From Catellatospora paridis (GTDB lineage Bacteria; Actinomycetota; Actinomycetes; Mycobacteriales; Micromonosporaceae), in NCBI RefSeq assembly GCF_009720365.1, contig NZ_WBZD01000017.1:302399-366398 (forward strand): 64,000 bases of DNA, written 5' to 3'. The notes below the pieces were generated by a model. That model worked only from the letters and a program-made list of their open reading frames with translations, ran no database searches and was not told the origin of the DNA. Shown in pieces: positions 26,853 through 35,538 of this stretch. The position numbers were made by a program, and so were the translations under genes. Each line of letters begins with the position of its first letter. Positions within the stretch are counted from its first letter, which is position 1.

Positions 26853-27263
26853 CGGTTTGTCTCCCCCTGATCGGTGCCACGGCAGGGTGAGGCCCGGCCG
26901 GATACAGCGCTGAGCCGGTCAGGGGCCCGCGGCACCAACATAGGCGACAGTAGGTTGGAAAGGAAACGCTGTGTCGACATCGAGCCTCATGAGCCACGGG
27001 GCGGAGCCTGGATGGCGCGGCAGTTCGCGGCGAACGGTTTGTAGGACAGTACAAACGGCTTAGGGGCTGGGCAGACCGATGTCGGACCATGCGCCAATTC
27101 CGCCGCCACGGCCGTGCCGGTTGACTCCAACCATGCCGACCTCGCCGTCCGCATCCGGCGCCGCGCGACGGGCCTGGTGGTGAGGAGCCCGTCGGCGCCG
27201 GCGGACCAGGCCGCGGGCGGGCGTCTCGCCGAGCCGAACCGCTAGCAGGACGGAGACCGCACC
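26853..27263. other. 411-bp intergenic region with promoter of pyrimidine operon
   Basis: No gene is evident. It divides the leftward Fn3 gene from the rightward pyrimidine catabolism operon, so it should hold both promoters. A short inverted repeat GTTTGTA-N6-TACAAAC (27037-27043 and 27050-27056) is the only regulator-site-like feature seen. A GGAG-type ribosome binding site precedes the ATG at 27264. Confidence 0.45.
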
Positions 27264-28103
27264 ATGTCAGACATCATCCGTGCCGCGCTGGTCCAGACGA
27301 CCTGGACCGGTGACAAGGAATCCATGATCAAGGCCCATGAGGAGTACGCGCGCCAGGCCGCCGCGCAGGGCGCGAAGGTGATCTGTTTCCAGGAGCTGTT
27401 CTACGGCCCCTATTTCTGCCAGGTCCAGGACGCGCAGTACTACTCCTACGCCGAGTCGATCCCCGGTCCGACGACGGAGCGGTTCCAGGCGCTGGCTCGT
27501 GAGCTGGGCATGGTGATGGTGCTGCCGATGTACGAGCAGGAGCAGCCCGGCGTGCTGTACAACACGGCGGCGGTCGTCGACGCCGACGGCGCCTACCTGG
27601 GCAAGTACCGCAAGACCCATATTCCGCAGGTGAGGGGGTTCTGGGAGAAGTTCTACTTCCGGCCGGGCAACCTCGGCTACCCGGTGTTCGACACCGCGGT
27701 GGGCAAGGTCGGGGTGTACATCTGCTACGACCGGCACTTCCCGGAGGGCTGGCGGGCGCTGGGGCTCAACGGAGCGCAGATCGTGTTCAACCCGTCCGCG
27801 ACCAGCCGCGGCCTCTCCTCATACCTCTGGAAGCTCGAACAGCCCGCATCGGCGGTGGCCAACGAGTACTTCATCGGGGCGATCAACCGGGTCGGCATCG
27901 AGGACCTGGGCGACGACGACTTCTACGGCACCTCCTACTTCGTCGACCCCGAGGGCAAGTTCGTCGGCGACACGGCAGACGCGCACCAGCCGGAGCTGGT
28001 GGTCCGGGACCTGGATCTCGGTCTGCTGGCCGAGGTGCGCGACCGGTGGGCGTTCTACCGTGACCGCCGCCCCGACGCCTACGGCCCGCTGACCCAGGCC
28101 TGA
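27264..28103 (+). CDS. Beta-ureidopropionase (N-carbamoyl-beta-alanine amidohydrolase)
   Basis: A 279-residue nitrilase-superfamily hydrolase with the full Glu-Lys-Cys triad: FQELFYGPYFC (E44), YRKTHIP (K117) and ICYDRHFPEGWR (C154). The FFGPYFCQ-like and RHFPEGWR contexts are typical of N-carbamoyl-beta-alanine amidohydrolases. It would release beta-alanine, CO2 and ammonia from the dihydropyrimidinase product. It starts a three-gene operon; the next start is 14 bp after its stop. Other nitrilase-fold amidases such as carbamoylputrescine amidase are possible by fold, but the neighbouring dihydropyrimidinase decides in favour of this call. Confidence 0.88.
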   Translation: MSDIIRAALVQTTWTGDKESMIKAHEEYARQAAAQGAKVICFQELFYGPYFCQVQDAQYYSYAESIPGPTTERFQALARELGMVMVLPMYEQEQPGVLYNTAAVVDADGAYLGKYRKTHIPQVRGFWEKFYFRPGNLGYPVFDTAVGKVGVYICYDRHFPEGWRALGLNGAQIVFNPSATSRGLSSYLWKLEQPASAVANEYFIGAINRVGIEDLGDDDFYGTSYFVDPEGKFVGDTADAHQPELVVRDLDLGLLAEVRDRWAFYRDRRPDAYGPLTQA

Positions 28104-28117
28104 GAGCGGAGACCCCC

Positions 28118-29524
28118 ATGGCCATCCTGATCACCGGCGGCACCGTCGTCACACCCACCGGCCGTCACGCCGCCGACGTGCTGGTCGACGGCGAGACGAT
28201 CGCCGCCCTGTTCGCCCCCGGCCTCGCGCCGGTCGTCGCGGACGCCGAGGTCATCGACGCGACCGGCAAGTACGTCATCCCGGGCGGCGTGGATGCGCAC
28301 ACCCACATGGAGCTGCCCTTCGGGGGCACGTTCGCGTCGGACACCTTCGAGTCCGGCACCCGGGCGGCCGCGTTCGGCGGCACCACCACGATCATCGACT
28401 TCGCGGTGCAGCGTTCCGGCGAGAACGTGCACGAGGGCCTCGCCGCCTGGCATGCCAAGGCCGAGGGCAACTGCCACGTCGACTACGGCTTCCACATGAT
28501 CATCGGCGGGGTCGACGACGAGTCGCTGAAAGCCATGGACTCGCTGGTCGACGCCGAGGGCATCAGCAGCTTCAAGCTGTTCATGGCATACCCCGGCGTC
28601 TTCTACAGCGACGACGGCCAGATCCTGCGCGCCATGCAGAAGGCCCGCGACAACGGCTCCATGATCATGATGCACGCCGAGAACGGCATCGCCATCGACG
28701 TCCTCATCGGCCAAGCCCTGTCCCGCGGCGAGACCGACCCCATCAACCACGGCCTGACCCGCCCCGCCGAACTCGAAGCCGAAGCGACCCGCCGCGCGAT
28801 CTCCCTGGCCCAGGTCGCCGGCGACACCCCGCTCTACATCGTGCACCTGTCCGCGAGCCAGGCCCTCGAAGCCGTCGCCGCAGCCCGCGACACCGGCCGC
28901 AACGTCTTCGCCGAAACCTGCCCCCAATACCTCTACCTCACCCTCGAAGACCAGCTCGGCGCACCCGGGTTCGAAGGCGCCAAGTGGGTCTGCTCGACAC
29001 CGCTGCGCTCCAAGCACGAGAGCCACCAGCGGGATCTGTGGCGCGGGCTGCGCAGCAACGACCTCGCGATCGTGTCGACGGACCACTGCCCGTTCTGCTT
29101 CAAGGATCAGAAGGAACTCGGCCTGGGCGACTTTTCGAAGATCCCCAACGGCATCGGCGGTGTCGAGCACCGCGTCGACCTGCTCTACCAGGGCGTCGTC
29201 GACGGCAAGCTGTCGCTGGAGCGCTGGGTGGAGACGATCGCGGCGACCCCGGCGCGCATGTTCGGCCTGTACCCGCGCAAGGGCGCGATCGCGCCGGGCT
29301 CCGACGCCGACATCGTCGTCTACGACCCGAACGGCCGCACCCGGATCGGCGTGGACACCCACCACATGAACATGGACCACTCCGCCTACGAGGGCTACGA
29401 GATCGCGGGCAAGGTCGACACGGTGATCTCCCGGGGCAGCGTGCTGGTGTCCGGCGGGCAGTACCACGGCCGCAAGGGCCACGGCCGCTACCTGCCGCGC
29501 GGCCTGTCGAGCTACCTGGTCTAG
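28118..29524 (+). CDS. hydA: Dihydropyrimidinase (D-hydantoinase)
   Basis: A 468-residue binuclear-metal amidohydrolase that opens dihydrouracil to N-carbamoyl-beta-alanine. Visible are DAHTHMELPFGG (H61, H63), the carboxylated lysine in SSFKLFMAYPG (K153), IVHLSASQALEA, the family sequence GTTTIIDFA, and VSTDHCPFCFKDQK with the catalytic Asp. Its first 13 residues fold as the usual N-terminal beta strand (MAILITGGTVVTP). It is the middle gene of the operon; GGAG precedes the ATG. Confidence 0.93.
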   Translation: MAILITGGTVVTPTGRHAADVLVDGETIAALFAPGLAPVVADAEVIDATGKYVIPGGVDAHTHMELPFGGTFASDTFESGTRAAAFGGTTTIIDFAVQRSGENVHEGLAAWHAKAEGNCHVDYGFHMIIGGVDDESLKAMDSLVDAEGISSFKLFMAYPGVFYSDDGQILRAMQKARDNGSMIMMHAENGIAIDVLIGQALSRGETDPINHGLTRPAELEAEATRRAISLAQVAGDTPLYIVHLSASQALEAVAAARDTGRNVFAETCPQYLYLTLEDQLGAPGFEGAKWVCSTPLRSKHESHQRDLWRGLRSNDLAIVSTDHCPFCFKDQKELGLGDFSKIPNGIGGVEHRVDLLYQGVVDGKLSLERWVETIAATPARMFGLYPRKGAIAPGSDADIVVYDPNGRTRIGVDTHHMNMDHSAYEGYEIAGKVDTVISRGSVLVSGGQYHGRKGHGRYLPRGLSSYLV

Positions 29525-29533
29525 GAGGGTTTC

Positions 29534-30535
29534 ATGGACATCGGAGTCGTGTTCCAGCTCGATCCGCCGGCCAGGCGCGTCGTCGAGCTCGCCCAGCGGG
29601 CCGAGGCGGCCGGGTTCAGCCACGTGTGGTCGTTCGACTCGCACCTGCTGTGGCAGGAGCCCTACGTCATCTACAGCGCGATCCTCGCCGCCACCAAGCG
29701 GGTCATCGTCGGGCCGATGGTGACCAACCCCGGCACCCGCGACGTCACCGTCACCGCCAGCACCTTCGCCACCCTCAACGAGATGTACGGCAACCGCACC
29801 GTCTGCGGCATCGGCCGCGGCGACTCCGCCCGCCGCACCCTCGGCCTGCCGCCGATGAACCTGGCCGAGCTGCGCGAGTCGGTGCACGTGATCCGCGAGC
29901 TCGGCAACGGCCGGGAGATCGCGCACCGCGGGTCACCGCTGCGCTTCCCGTGGGTCACGGACTCGCAGCTGGAGGTGTGGGTCGCGGCGTACGGGCCGAA
30001 GGCGCTGAAGCTGACCGGCGAGGTCGCAGACGGCTTCATCCTGCAGCTGGCCGACCTCGACATCGCCGCCTGGATGATCAAGGCGGTACGGGACGCGGCC
30101 GAGCGGGTCGGGCGCGACCCGATGGCGGTGAAGTTCTGCGTGGCCGCCCCGGCCTACGTCGGCGACGACCTGCCCTACCAGCGGGCGCAGACGCGCTGGT
30201 TCGGCGGCATGGTCGGCAACCACATCGCCGACATCGTGGCCCGCTACGGCGACACCGGCGCGGTGCCGCAGGCGCTCACCGACTACATCAAGGGCCGCAA
30301 GGGTTACGACTACGCCGAGCACGGGCGGGCCGGCAACAGCCACGCCGACTTCGTGCCCGACGAGATCGTGGACCGGTTCTGCGTGCTCGGCCCCGTCGAG
30401 GCCCACATCGAGAAGCTGACCCGGCTCAAGGAGCTGGGCGTGGACCAGTTCGCGGTCTACCTGCAGCATGACGCCAAGGAGGAGACCCTGCGCGCGTACG
30501 GCGAACACGTCATCCCCGCGATCAACGCCGGCTGA
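29534..30535 (+). CDS. LLM-class F420-dependent oxidoreductase (TIGR03842-like)
   Basis: A 333-residue luciferase-like oxidoreductase of the actinobacterial group that sits beside dihydropyrimidinase genes. It opens MDIGVVFQLDPPARRVVELA and contains HVWSFDSHLLWQEPYVIYSA, a flavin-site-like VGPMVTNPGTRDVTVTASTF, and GIGRGDSARRTLGLPP. Members are predicted to use coenzyme F420 instead of FMN. Within this operon it may perform a redox step on a pyrimidine or its product, but the reaction is not known. No dihydropyrimidine dehydrogenase, aminotransferase or permease for uracil is in the window. Confidence 0.8.
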   Translation: MDIGVVFQLDPPARRVVELAQRAEAAGFSHVWSFDSHLLWQEPYVIYSAILAATKRVIVGPMVTNPGTRDVTVTASTFATLNEMYGNRTVCGIGRGDSARRTLGLPPMNLAELRESVHVIRELGNGREIAHRGSPLRFPWVTDSQLEVWVAAYGPKALKLTGEVADGFILQLADLDIAAWMIKAVRDAAERVGRDPMAVKFCVAAPAYVGDDLPYQRAQTRWFGGMVGNHIADIVARYGDTGAVPQALTDYIKGRKGYDYAEHGRAGNSHADFVPDEIVDRFCVLGPVEAHIEKLTRLKELGVDQFAVYLQHDAKEETLRAYGEHVIPAINAG

Positions 30536-30553
30536 CGCACCCGTATTCAACAG

Positions 30554-30610
30554 ACGTTGGCCTATCCGATCGAGTTTTCGTAGATCGAACTCGATCGGAT
30601 AGGCCAACGT
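30554..30610. terminator. Perfect 23-bp stem, bidirectional terminator
   Basis: Arms 30554-30576 and 30588-30610 are perfectly complementary (core CCTATCCGATCGAGTT) with an 11-nt loop; TTTATG follows on the plus strand. It separates the converging LLM oxidoreductase and EamA genes. The perfect, AT-containing stem is unusual for this genome and may be part of a repeat family. Confidence 0.75.
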
Positions 30611-30651
30611 TTATGTAAAGCGGGTCGGCCGGACGGCGTGTCCGGCCGCGG

Positions 30652-31566
30652 TCACCGCGCCCGGCCGGTGCGCCGGGAGACGGCGACGCCGACCAGGCAC
30701 AGCGCGCCACCCGCGAGCGCGAGCCCCGGGGGCACCTCGCCGAGCAGCGCCCACGCCAGCACGATCGCGACCGCCGGGACCAGGTACGTCGTCGCGCCCA
30801 GCTTGCCGGCGGTGGTGCGGGCCAGCGCGTACGCCCAGGTCGTGAAGCCCAGCGCGGTCGGGAACACACCGAGGTACACCAGCCAGCCCACCGTCGACGA
30901 CTGTGCCGCGCTCAGTTCGCGGACCAGCGCCGGGGCGTACGGCAGGCAGCAGACCGCCCCGATCAGGCACGCCAGCCAGGTGACTCGCAGCCCCGACAGG
31001 TCGGCGAGCAGCGGCTTCTGCGCGACCACGCCGACCGCGTACGACACCGCGGCCACCAGGCACAGCACCACGCCCCACGGGTCGACGCCCGCGGTGGTCG
31101 ACGTGGCGGTGCCGATCAGGACGACCCCGGCGAACGCGACGATGCTGCCGGTGATCAGCGACCGCGGGAAGCCCTCGCCGAGCAGCAGCCCGGCCAGGAT
31201 CGCGATCAGCAGTGGCCCGACGTTGACCAGCATCGCGGCGGTGCCCGCGTCGACCAGCCGCTCGGCCTGGTTGAGCGCGATGTTGTAGAGCCCGAACCAG
31301 ACCACACCGACGGTCAGCAGCTGCGGCCAGTGCCGGCGGCCCGGCCAGGGCGTGCGCACCGTGGCGCGGCGGTCGTCGATCAGCATCATCACGCCCAGCA
31401 CCACCGCGGCCACGACCAGCCGGCCCAGGGACAGCGCGCCGGCGGACAGCTCACGTCCGACGTAGCGGATCGCCACGAACGCCGAGGCCCACAGCAGCAC
31501 CGTCACGAGTGCCGCGGCGAGCGGCAGCAGCCGGTGGTCGGCACGCGGGGCCGTCTTGATCGTCAT
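30652..31566 (-). CDS. EamA/DMT-family transporter
   Basis: A 304-residue permease with about ten transmembrane helices arranged as two EamA repeats (about residues 12-145 and 158-295). LLWASAFVAIRYVG in the first and YLGVFPTALGFTTWAYALA in the second are typical of drug/metabolite transporters that export amino acids, nucleosides or drugs. Substrate unknown. The ATG at 31566 follows a leaderless-type promoter with a 34-bp perfect palindrome, suggesting tight control by an unlinked regulator. No regulator gene is adjacent. Confidence 0.88.
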   Translation of the reverse strand: MTIKTAPRADHRLLPLAAALVTVLLWASAFVAIRYVGRELSAGALSLGRLVVAAVVLGVMMLIDDRRATVRTPWPGRRHWPQLLTVGVVWFGLYNIALNQAERLVDAGTAAMLVNVGPLLIAILAGLLLGEGFPRSLITGSIVAFAGVVLIGTATSTTAGVDPWGVVLCLVAAVSYAVGVVAQKPLLADLSGLRVTWLACLIGAVCCLPYAPALVRELSAAQSSTVGWLVYLGVFPTALGFTTWAYALARTTAGKLGATTYLVPAVAIVLAWALLGEVPPGLALAGGALCLVGVAVSRRTGRAR

Positions 31567-31572
31567 GGCTCG

Positions 31573-31578
31573 ACCGTA
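31573..31578 (-). promoter_or_regulatory. -10 box of the EamA gene
   Basis: TACGGT on the minus strand, 6 nt before the ATG at 31566. There is no ribosome binding site, so a leaderless transcript is likely. Confidence 0.45.
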
Positions 31579-31581
31579 TGT

Positions 31582-31615
31582 CCGTGACCGTTCGGCGTAC
31601 GCCGAACGGTCACGG
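31582..31615. promoter_or_regulatory. 34-bp perfect palindrome, likely operator
   Basis: Two 17-bp arms meet without a spacer; the half-site is CCGTGACCGTTCGGCGT. It begins 3 bp upstream of the presumed -10 box and would cover the -35 region. The size and lack of a loop suit a dimeric repressor such as a TetR-family protein better than a terminator. Confidence 0.6.
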
Positions 31616-31749
31616 CGACCGCCGTGTGGAGTTGGTAACTCGGGGCGGGCATCGATGCTCGCTGCGCGGGGTGACCGCGCAAGTGTGGCTTCGATTACTC
31701 GGCGCGTTCATTGACGTCCGCTGTGTGGTGGCCACACCATGACTGGCAT

Positions 31750-31763
31750 CTAGATTGATCTAG
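31750..31763 (+). promoter_or_regulatory. Palindrome CTAGA-N4-TCTAG before pntA
   Basis: A perfect 5-bp inverted repeat with 4-nt spacer just ahead of the pntA ATG. It could be a regulator site or overlap the -10 region. Short, so tentative. Confidence 0.35.
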
Positions 31764-31766
31764 TCA

Positions 31767-33383
31767 ATGTCGACGGGAGTCGTGGTGGGGCAGCAGCATG
31801 ACCTGGGGGAGCCGGACGGGCTCACGGGTACGAGAGAAGGTCCGGCCACGACGCAGCGGCTCGGTGTCGTCGCCGAGTCGGCCGCGGCGGAGACCCGGGT
31901 GGCGGTGACGCCGGCCGTGGTGCGGCAACTGGTGGAACTCGGCTACGAGGTCGAGGTCGAGTCCGGCGCGGGCCGGCGTTCGAGCTTCTCCGACGACGCG
32001 TACGAGGCGGCGGGCGCGAAGATCTGCAGCCGCGACGACTGCTGGCAGGCCGACGTCCTGCTCAAGGTCAATCCGCCGTCGCCGGCCGAGGTCGAGGCGC
32101 TGCGCGCGGGCACGACGCTGATCAGCCTGATCGGACCGGCCGTCAACCCGGAACTGGTCGACGCGCTGGCGCGCCGGGAGGTCAGCGTGCTGGCGATGGA
32201 CGCGGTGCCGCGCATCTCCCGCGCCCAGTCCATGGACGTGCTCAGCTCGATGGCGAACATCGCCGGCTACCGGGCGGTGGTCGAGGCCGCGCACACCTTC
32301 GGCCGGTTCTTCGCCGGGCAGGTCACCGCCGCGGGCAAGGTCCCGCCGGCGAAGGTGCTCGTCGCCGGAACCGGCGTGGCCGGGCTGGCCGCGATCGGCG
32401 CGGCGAAGAGCCTCGGCGCGATCGTGCGGGCCACCGACCCCCGGCCGGAGGTCGCCGAGCAGGTGCGCTCGATGGGCGGCGAGTTCCTGGCCGTGGCCGT
32501 CGAGCAGCAGGGCGGCGGCGACGGGTACGCCAAGCAGACCTCGGCCGACTACGACCGCCGCGCCTCGGAGCTCTACGCCGAGCAGGCCGCCGAGGTCGAC
32601 ATCATCATCACGACGGCGCTGATCCCGGGCCGCCCCGCGCCGCGGCTGCTGAGCGCCGAGCACGTGGCGAGCATGCGCCCCGGCAGCGTCATCGTCGACA
32701 TGGGCGCGGCGCAGGGCGGCAACGTCGAGGGCACGGTGCCCGGCGAGCTGGTCGTCACCGGCAACGGGGTGTCCATCATCGGGTACACCGACCTGCCTGC
32801 GCGGCTGCCCGCGCAGGCCTCGCAGCTGTACGCGACGAACCTGCTCAACCTGATGAAGCTGCTCACCCCCGGCCGGGACGGCCGGCTGGTGCTCGACTTC
32901 GACGACGTCGTGCAGCGGTCCATGACGGTGGCCCGCGACGGCGAGGTGACCTGGCCCCCGCCGCCGGTGCAGGTGTCGGCCGCGCCGCAGGCCGCCGCAC
33001 CCGCGCCCGTGGCCGCTCCGGTGAAGAAACCGGCCTCGCCAGGGCGGACCTTCGCGTACGTGGGCCTGGGTGCGGCCGCGCTGTTCGGGCTGACCGCGTT
33101 CGCGCCGAAGGAGTTCGTCGGCAACTTCACCGTGTTCGCGCTGGCCGTCGTCATCGGCTACTACGTCGTCGGCAAGGTGCACCACGCGCTGCACACGCCG
33201 CTGATGTCGGTGACCAACGCGATCTCCGGGATCATCGTGGTCGGCGCGCTGCTGCAGATCGGGCATGACGGCAGCCTCGCCGTCACCGTGCTCGCCGCCG
33301 CGGCGATCCTGCTGGCCACCGTCAACATCATCGGCGGATTCGCCGTCACCCGGCGCATGCTCGGCATGTTCTCGAAGGGCTGA
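31767..33383 (+). CDS. pntA: NAD(P) transhydrogenase subunit alpha
   Basis: A 538-residue protein of the proton-translocating transhydrogenase. Residues 32-400 form the NAD-binding domain I ([40 protein letters not shown] and [12 protein letters not shown]); an Ala/Pro linker follows, then membrane segments of domain II (about 440-530). The enzyme exchanges hydride between NADH and NADP+ using the proton gradient. The reading begins at ATG 31767 with no ribosome binding site and a 31-residue extension compared with usual PntA starts, so the true start may be a downstream GTG or the mRNA may be leaderless. A palindrome CTAGA-TTGA-TCTAG ends 3 nt before this ATG. Confidence 0.92.
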   Translation: MSTGVVVGQQHDLGEPDGLTGTREGPATTQRLGVVAESAAAETRVAVTPAVVRQLVELGYEVEVESGAGRRSSFSDDAYEAAGAKICSRDDCWQADVLLKVNPPSPAEVEALRAGTTLISLIGPAVNPELVDALARREVSVLAMDAVPRISRAQSMDVLSSMANIAGYRAVVEAAHTFGRFFAGQVTAAGKVPPAKVLVAGTGVAGLAAIGAAKSLGAIVRATDPRPEVAEQVRSMGGEFLAVAVEQQGGGDGYAKQTSADYDRRASELYAEQAAEVDIIITTALIPGRPAPRLLSAEHVASMRPGSVIVDMGAAQGGNVEGTVPGELVVTGNGVSIIGYTDLPARLPAQASQLYATNLLNLMKLLTPGRDGRLVLDFDDVVQRSMTVARDGEVTWPPPPVQVSAAPQAAAPAPVAAPVKKPASPGRTFAYVGLGAAALFGLTAFAPKEFVGNFTVFALAVVIGYYVVGKVHHALHTPLMSVTNAISGIIVVGALLQIGHDGSLAVTVLAAAAILLATVNIIGGFAVTRRMLGMFSKG

Positions 33384-33386
33384 TCC

Positions 33387-34850
33387 ATGACCGCCATGAC
33401 CGCCGTGCAGGCCGCATACATCGTCGCGGCGCTGCTGTTCGTCCTTAGTCTGGCCGGGCTGTCCAAGCACGAGACGGCCCGTGCCGGTGTCGTGTACGGC
33501 ATCGCCGGCATGACCGTCGCGCTCGGCGCGACCATCGCGCTCGCCATCCGCGACATGACCGCCGCGGCCACCGCGCTGCTGGTGCTCGCCATGCTGGTCG
33601 GTGGCGGGATCGGGCTGTGGCGGGCCCGGGTCGTGCAGATGACCGGCATGCCGGAGCTCATCGCCGTGCTGCACAGCCTCGTCGGGCTGGCCGCCGTGCT
33701 CGTCGGCTGGAACGGCTACCTCGAGGTCGAGCACGCCGCTCCGGCCGGGCTCACCGGTGCCCTGCTGCACATCCACCACGCGGAGGTGTTCGTCGGCGTC
33801 TTCATCGGCGCGGTCACCTTCACCGGCTCGATCGTGGCGTACCTGAAGCTGTCGGCGCGCATCGCGTCCCGGCCGCTCATGCTGCCCGGCCGGCACGTGC
33901 TGAACCTCGGCGCGCTGGTCGCGTTCGTCGCGCTGACCGTGTGGTTCGTCATCCAGCCCCAGTTGGGACTGCTGGTCGCGGTCACCATCGTCGCGCTCGC
34001 GCTCGGCTGGCACCTGGTCGCCTCCATCGGCGGCGGCGACATGCCCGTGGTGGTGTCGATGCTGAACAGCTACTCCGGCTGGGCGGCCGCGGCATCGGGC
34101 TTCCTGCTGGACAACGACCTGCTGATCGTGACCGGCGCGCTGGTCGGCTCGTCGGGCGCGTACCTGTCGTACATCATGTGCCAGGCGATGAACCGGTCGT
34201 TCGTGTCGGTGATCGCGGGCGGGTTCGGCACCGAGCAGGCCGCAGGGGAGGCCGTCGACCTCGGCGAGCACCGGGAGACCTCGGCCGCCGACGTCGCGGC
34301 GCTGCTGCGCGACGCCACCTCGGTGATCATCACGCCTGGCTACGGCATGGCGGTGGCGCAGGCGCAGGCTCCGGTGGCCGAGCTGACCCGGCGGCTGCGG
34401 GCGCGGGGCGTGCAGGTCAGGTTCGGCATCCACCCGGTGGCCGGGCGGCTGCCGGGGCACATGAACGTGCTGCTGGCCGAGGCGGACGTGCCGTACGACA
34501 TCGTGCTGGAGATGGACGAGATCAACGACGACTTCGCGGGCACCTCCGTGGTCCTGGTGATCGGGGCCAACGACACCGTCAACCCGGCGGCCGCCGATCC
34601 GGGCAGCCCGATCGCCGGCATGCCGGTGCTGCGGGTGTGGGAGGCCGAGCACGTGATCGTCTTCAAGCGGTCCATGGCCGCGGGCTACGCCGGCGTGCAG
34701 AACCCGCTGTTCTACCGGGACAACACCCGGATGCTGTTCGGCGACGCCAAGGCGCGGGTCGAGGACATCGTCGGCGCGCTAGGCCCGGTGGTCGGCGCGC
34801 AGCGCGAGTCGGGCGACGCCCGCCGGGTGCCGGTGGCGGCGGGCCGGTAG
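33387..34850 (+). CDS. pntB: NAD(P) transhydrogenase subunit beta
   Basis: A 487-residue partner of PntA. Residues 1-265 contain about eight membrane helices; [20 protein letters not shown] is the conserved channel region. The C-terminal NADP-binding domain III shows [35 protein letters not shown], and [15 protein letters not shown]. It starts 3 bp after the pntA stop, so the two are co-transcribed. Together they supply NADPH. Confidence 0.95.
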   Translation: MTAMTAVQAAYIVAALLFVLSLAGLSKHETARAGVVYGIAGMTVALGATIALAIRDMTAAATALLVLAMLVGGGIGLWRARVVQMTGMPELIAVLHSLVGLAAVLVGWNGYLEVEHAAPAGLTGALLHIHHAEVFVGVFIGAVTFTGSIVAYLKLSARIASRPLMLPGRHVLNLGALVAFVALTVWFVIQPQLGLLVAVTIVALALGWHLVASIGGGDMPVVVSMLNSYSGWAAAASGFLLDNDLLIVTGALVGSSGAYLSYIMCQAMNRSFVSVIAGGFGTEQAAGEAVDLGEHRETSAADVAALLRDATSVIITPGYGMAVAQAQAPVAELTRRLRARGVQVRFGIHPVAGRLPGHMNVLLAEADVPYDIVLEMDEINDDFAGTSVVLVIGANDTVNPAAADPGSPIAGMPVLRVWEAEHVIVFKRSMAAGYAGVQNPLFYRDNTRMLFGDAKARVEDIVGALGPVVGAQRESGDARRVPVAAGR

Positions 34851-34873
34851 GACCTTCGGGCTTCACGGTCTGC

Positions 34874-34911
34874 GTCCGCCACCTTCGCGATACTGTGCGA
34901 AGGTGGCGGAC
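34874..34911. terminator. Terminator after pntAB
   Basis: Perfect 15-bp arms GTCCGCCACCTTCGC (34874-34888) and complement (34897-34911) with an 8-nt loop, 24 bp beyond the pntB stop and 72 bp before the DinB gene. No T-run. Confidence 0.65.
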
Positions 34912-34982
34912 CGGACTTCGCGGACAGTCCACACGGCGGGCGTCCGACCGGCGGCCGCGGGCGTCGGGAAGGGCTGACTCGG

Positions 34983-35498
34983 GTGAATGTGGACGGCCTG
35001 CTCGTCGAGCTGTACGACCGGATCCCCGAGATGGTCCATGAGGCGGTCGACGGCCTGACCGCCGAACAGCTGCACTGGGCCCCGGCACCGGGCACCAACA
35101 CCATCGGCTGGCTCGTCTGGCACCTCACCCGCATCCAGGACGACCACATCTCGGACCTGCTCGGCGAGGACCAGCTCTGGGTCACCGGCCCGTGGGCGCA
35201 GCGGTTCGGGTTGCGCGCCAATCCCGGCGACACCGGCTACGGGCACACCGCCAAGCAGGTCGCGGCCGTCCGCCCGGACAGCCCGGAGCTGCTGATCGAG
35301 TACTTCGACGCGGTCGCCGCCCGCACCCGGGACCTGCTGGCCGGGCTCAAGCCCAAGGACCTCGACCGGATCGTCGACGAGCGCTGGGACCCGCCGGTGA
35401 CGATGGGCGCGCGGCTGGTCAGTGTCGCCAACGACGACGTCGCGCACGTCGCGCAGGCCGCCTACCTGCGCGGCCTCATGCGGGCGTCCAAGCGCTGA
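34983..35498 (+). CDS. DinB/DUF664 family protein
   Basis: A 171-residue four-helix protein of the DinB-like superfamily. Landmarks are WLVWHLTRIQDDHISDLLGE (first metal His at about residue 45), QLHWAPAPGTNTIGWLV and DDVAHVAQAAYLRG (C-terminal His). In actinobacteria many members are mycothiol-dependent transferases or isomerases, which fits a host with mshC, but the substrate is unknown. It starts at GTG. It is convergent with the aminotransferase gene. Confidence 0.82.
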   Translation: MNVDGLLVELYDRIPEMVHEAVDGLTAEQLHWAPAPGTNTIGWLVWHLTRIQDDHISDLLGEDQLWVTGPWAQRFGLRANPGDTGYGHTAKQVAAVRPDSPELLIEYFDAVAARTRDLLAGLKPKDLDRIVDERWDPPVTMGARLVSVANDDVAHVAQAAYLRGLMRASKR

Positions 35499-35538
35499 CG
35501 GGACGCTGCGCGGGCACCCCCGCGACGTGGGCGTGCGC

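Noticed and set aside
27037..27056. GTTTGTA-N6-TACAAAC inverted repeat upstream of the pyrimidine operon as a regulator site
   Set aside because: Seven-bp arms in a 411-bp gap are not enough to claim an operator; kept only as a note in the intergenic entry.
31764..34652. 962-codon minus-strand ORF opposite pntAB
   Set aside because: Antisense shadow; low-complexity His/Asp/Arg-rich translation, whereas pntA and pntB are unmistakable on the plus strand.
34874..34911. Considered as a third member of the palindromic repeat families
   Set aside because: Its arms share no sequence with the 77-bp or 59-bp elements, so it is listed as a terminator only.
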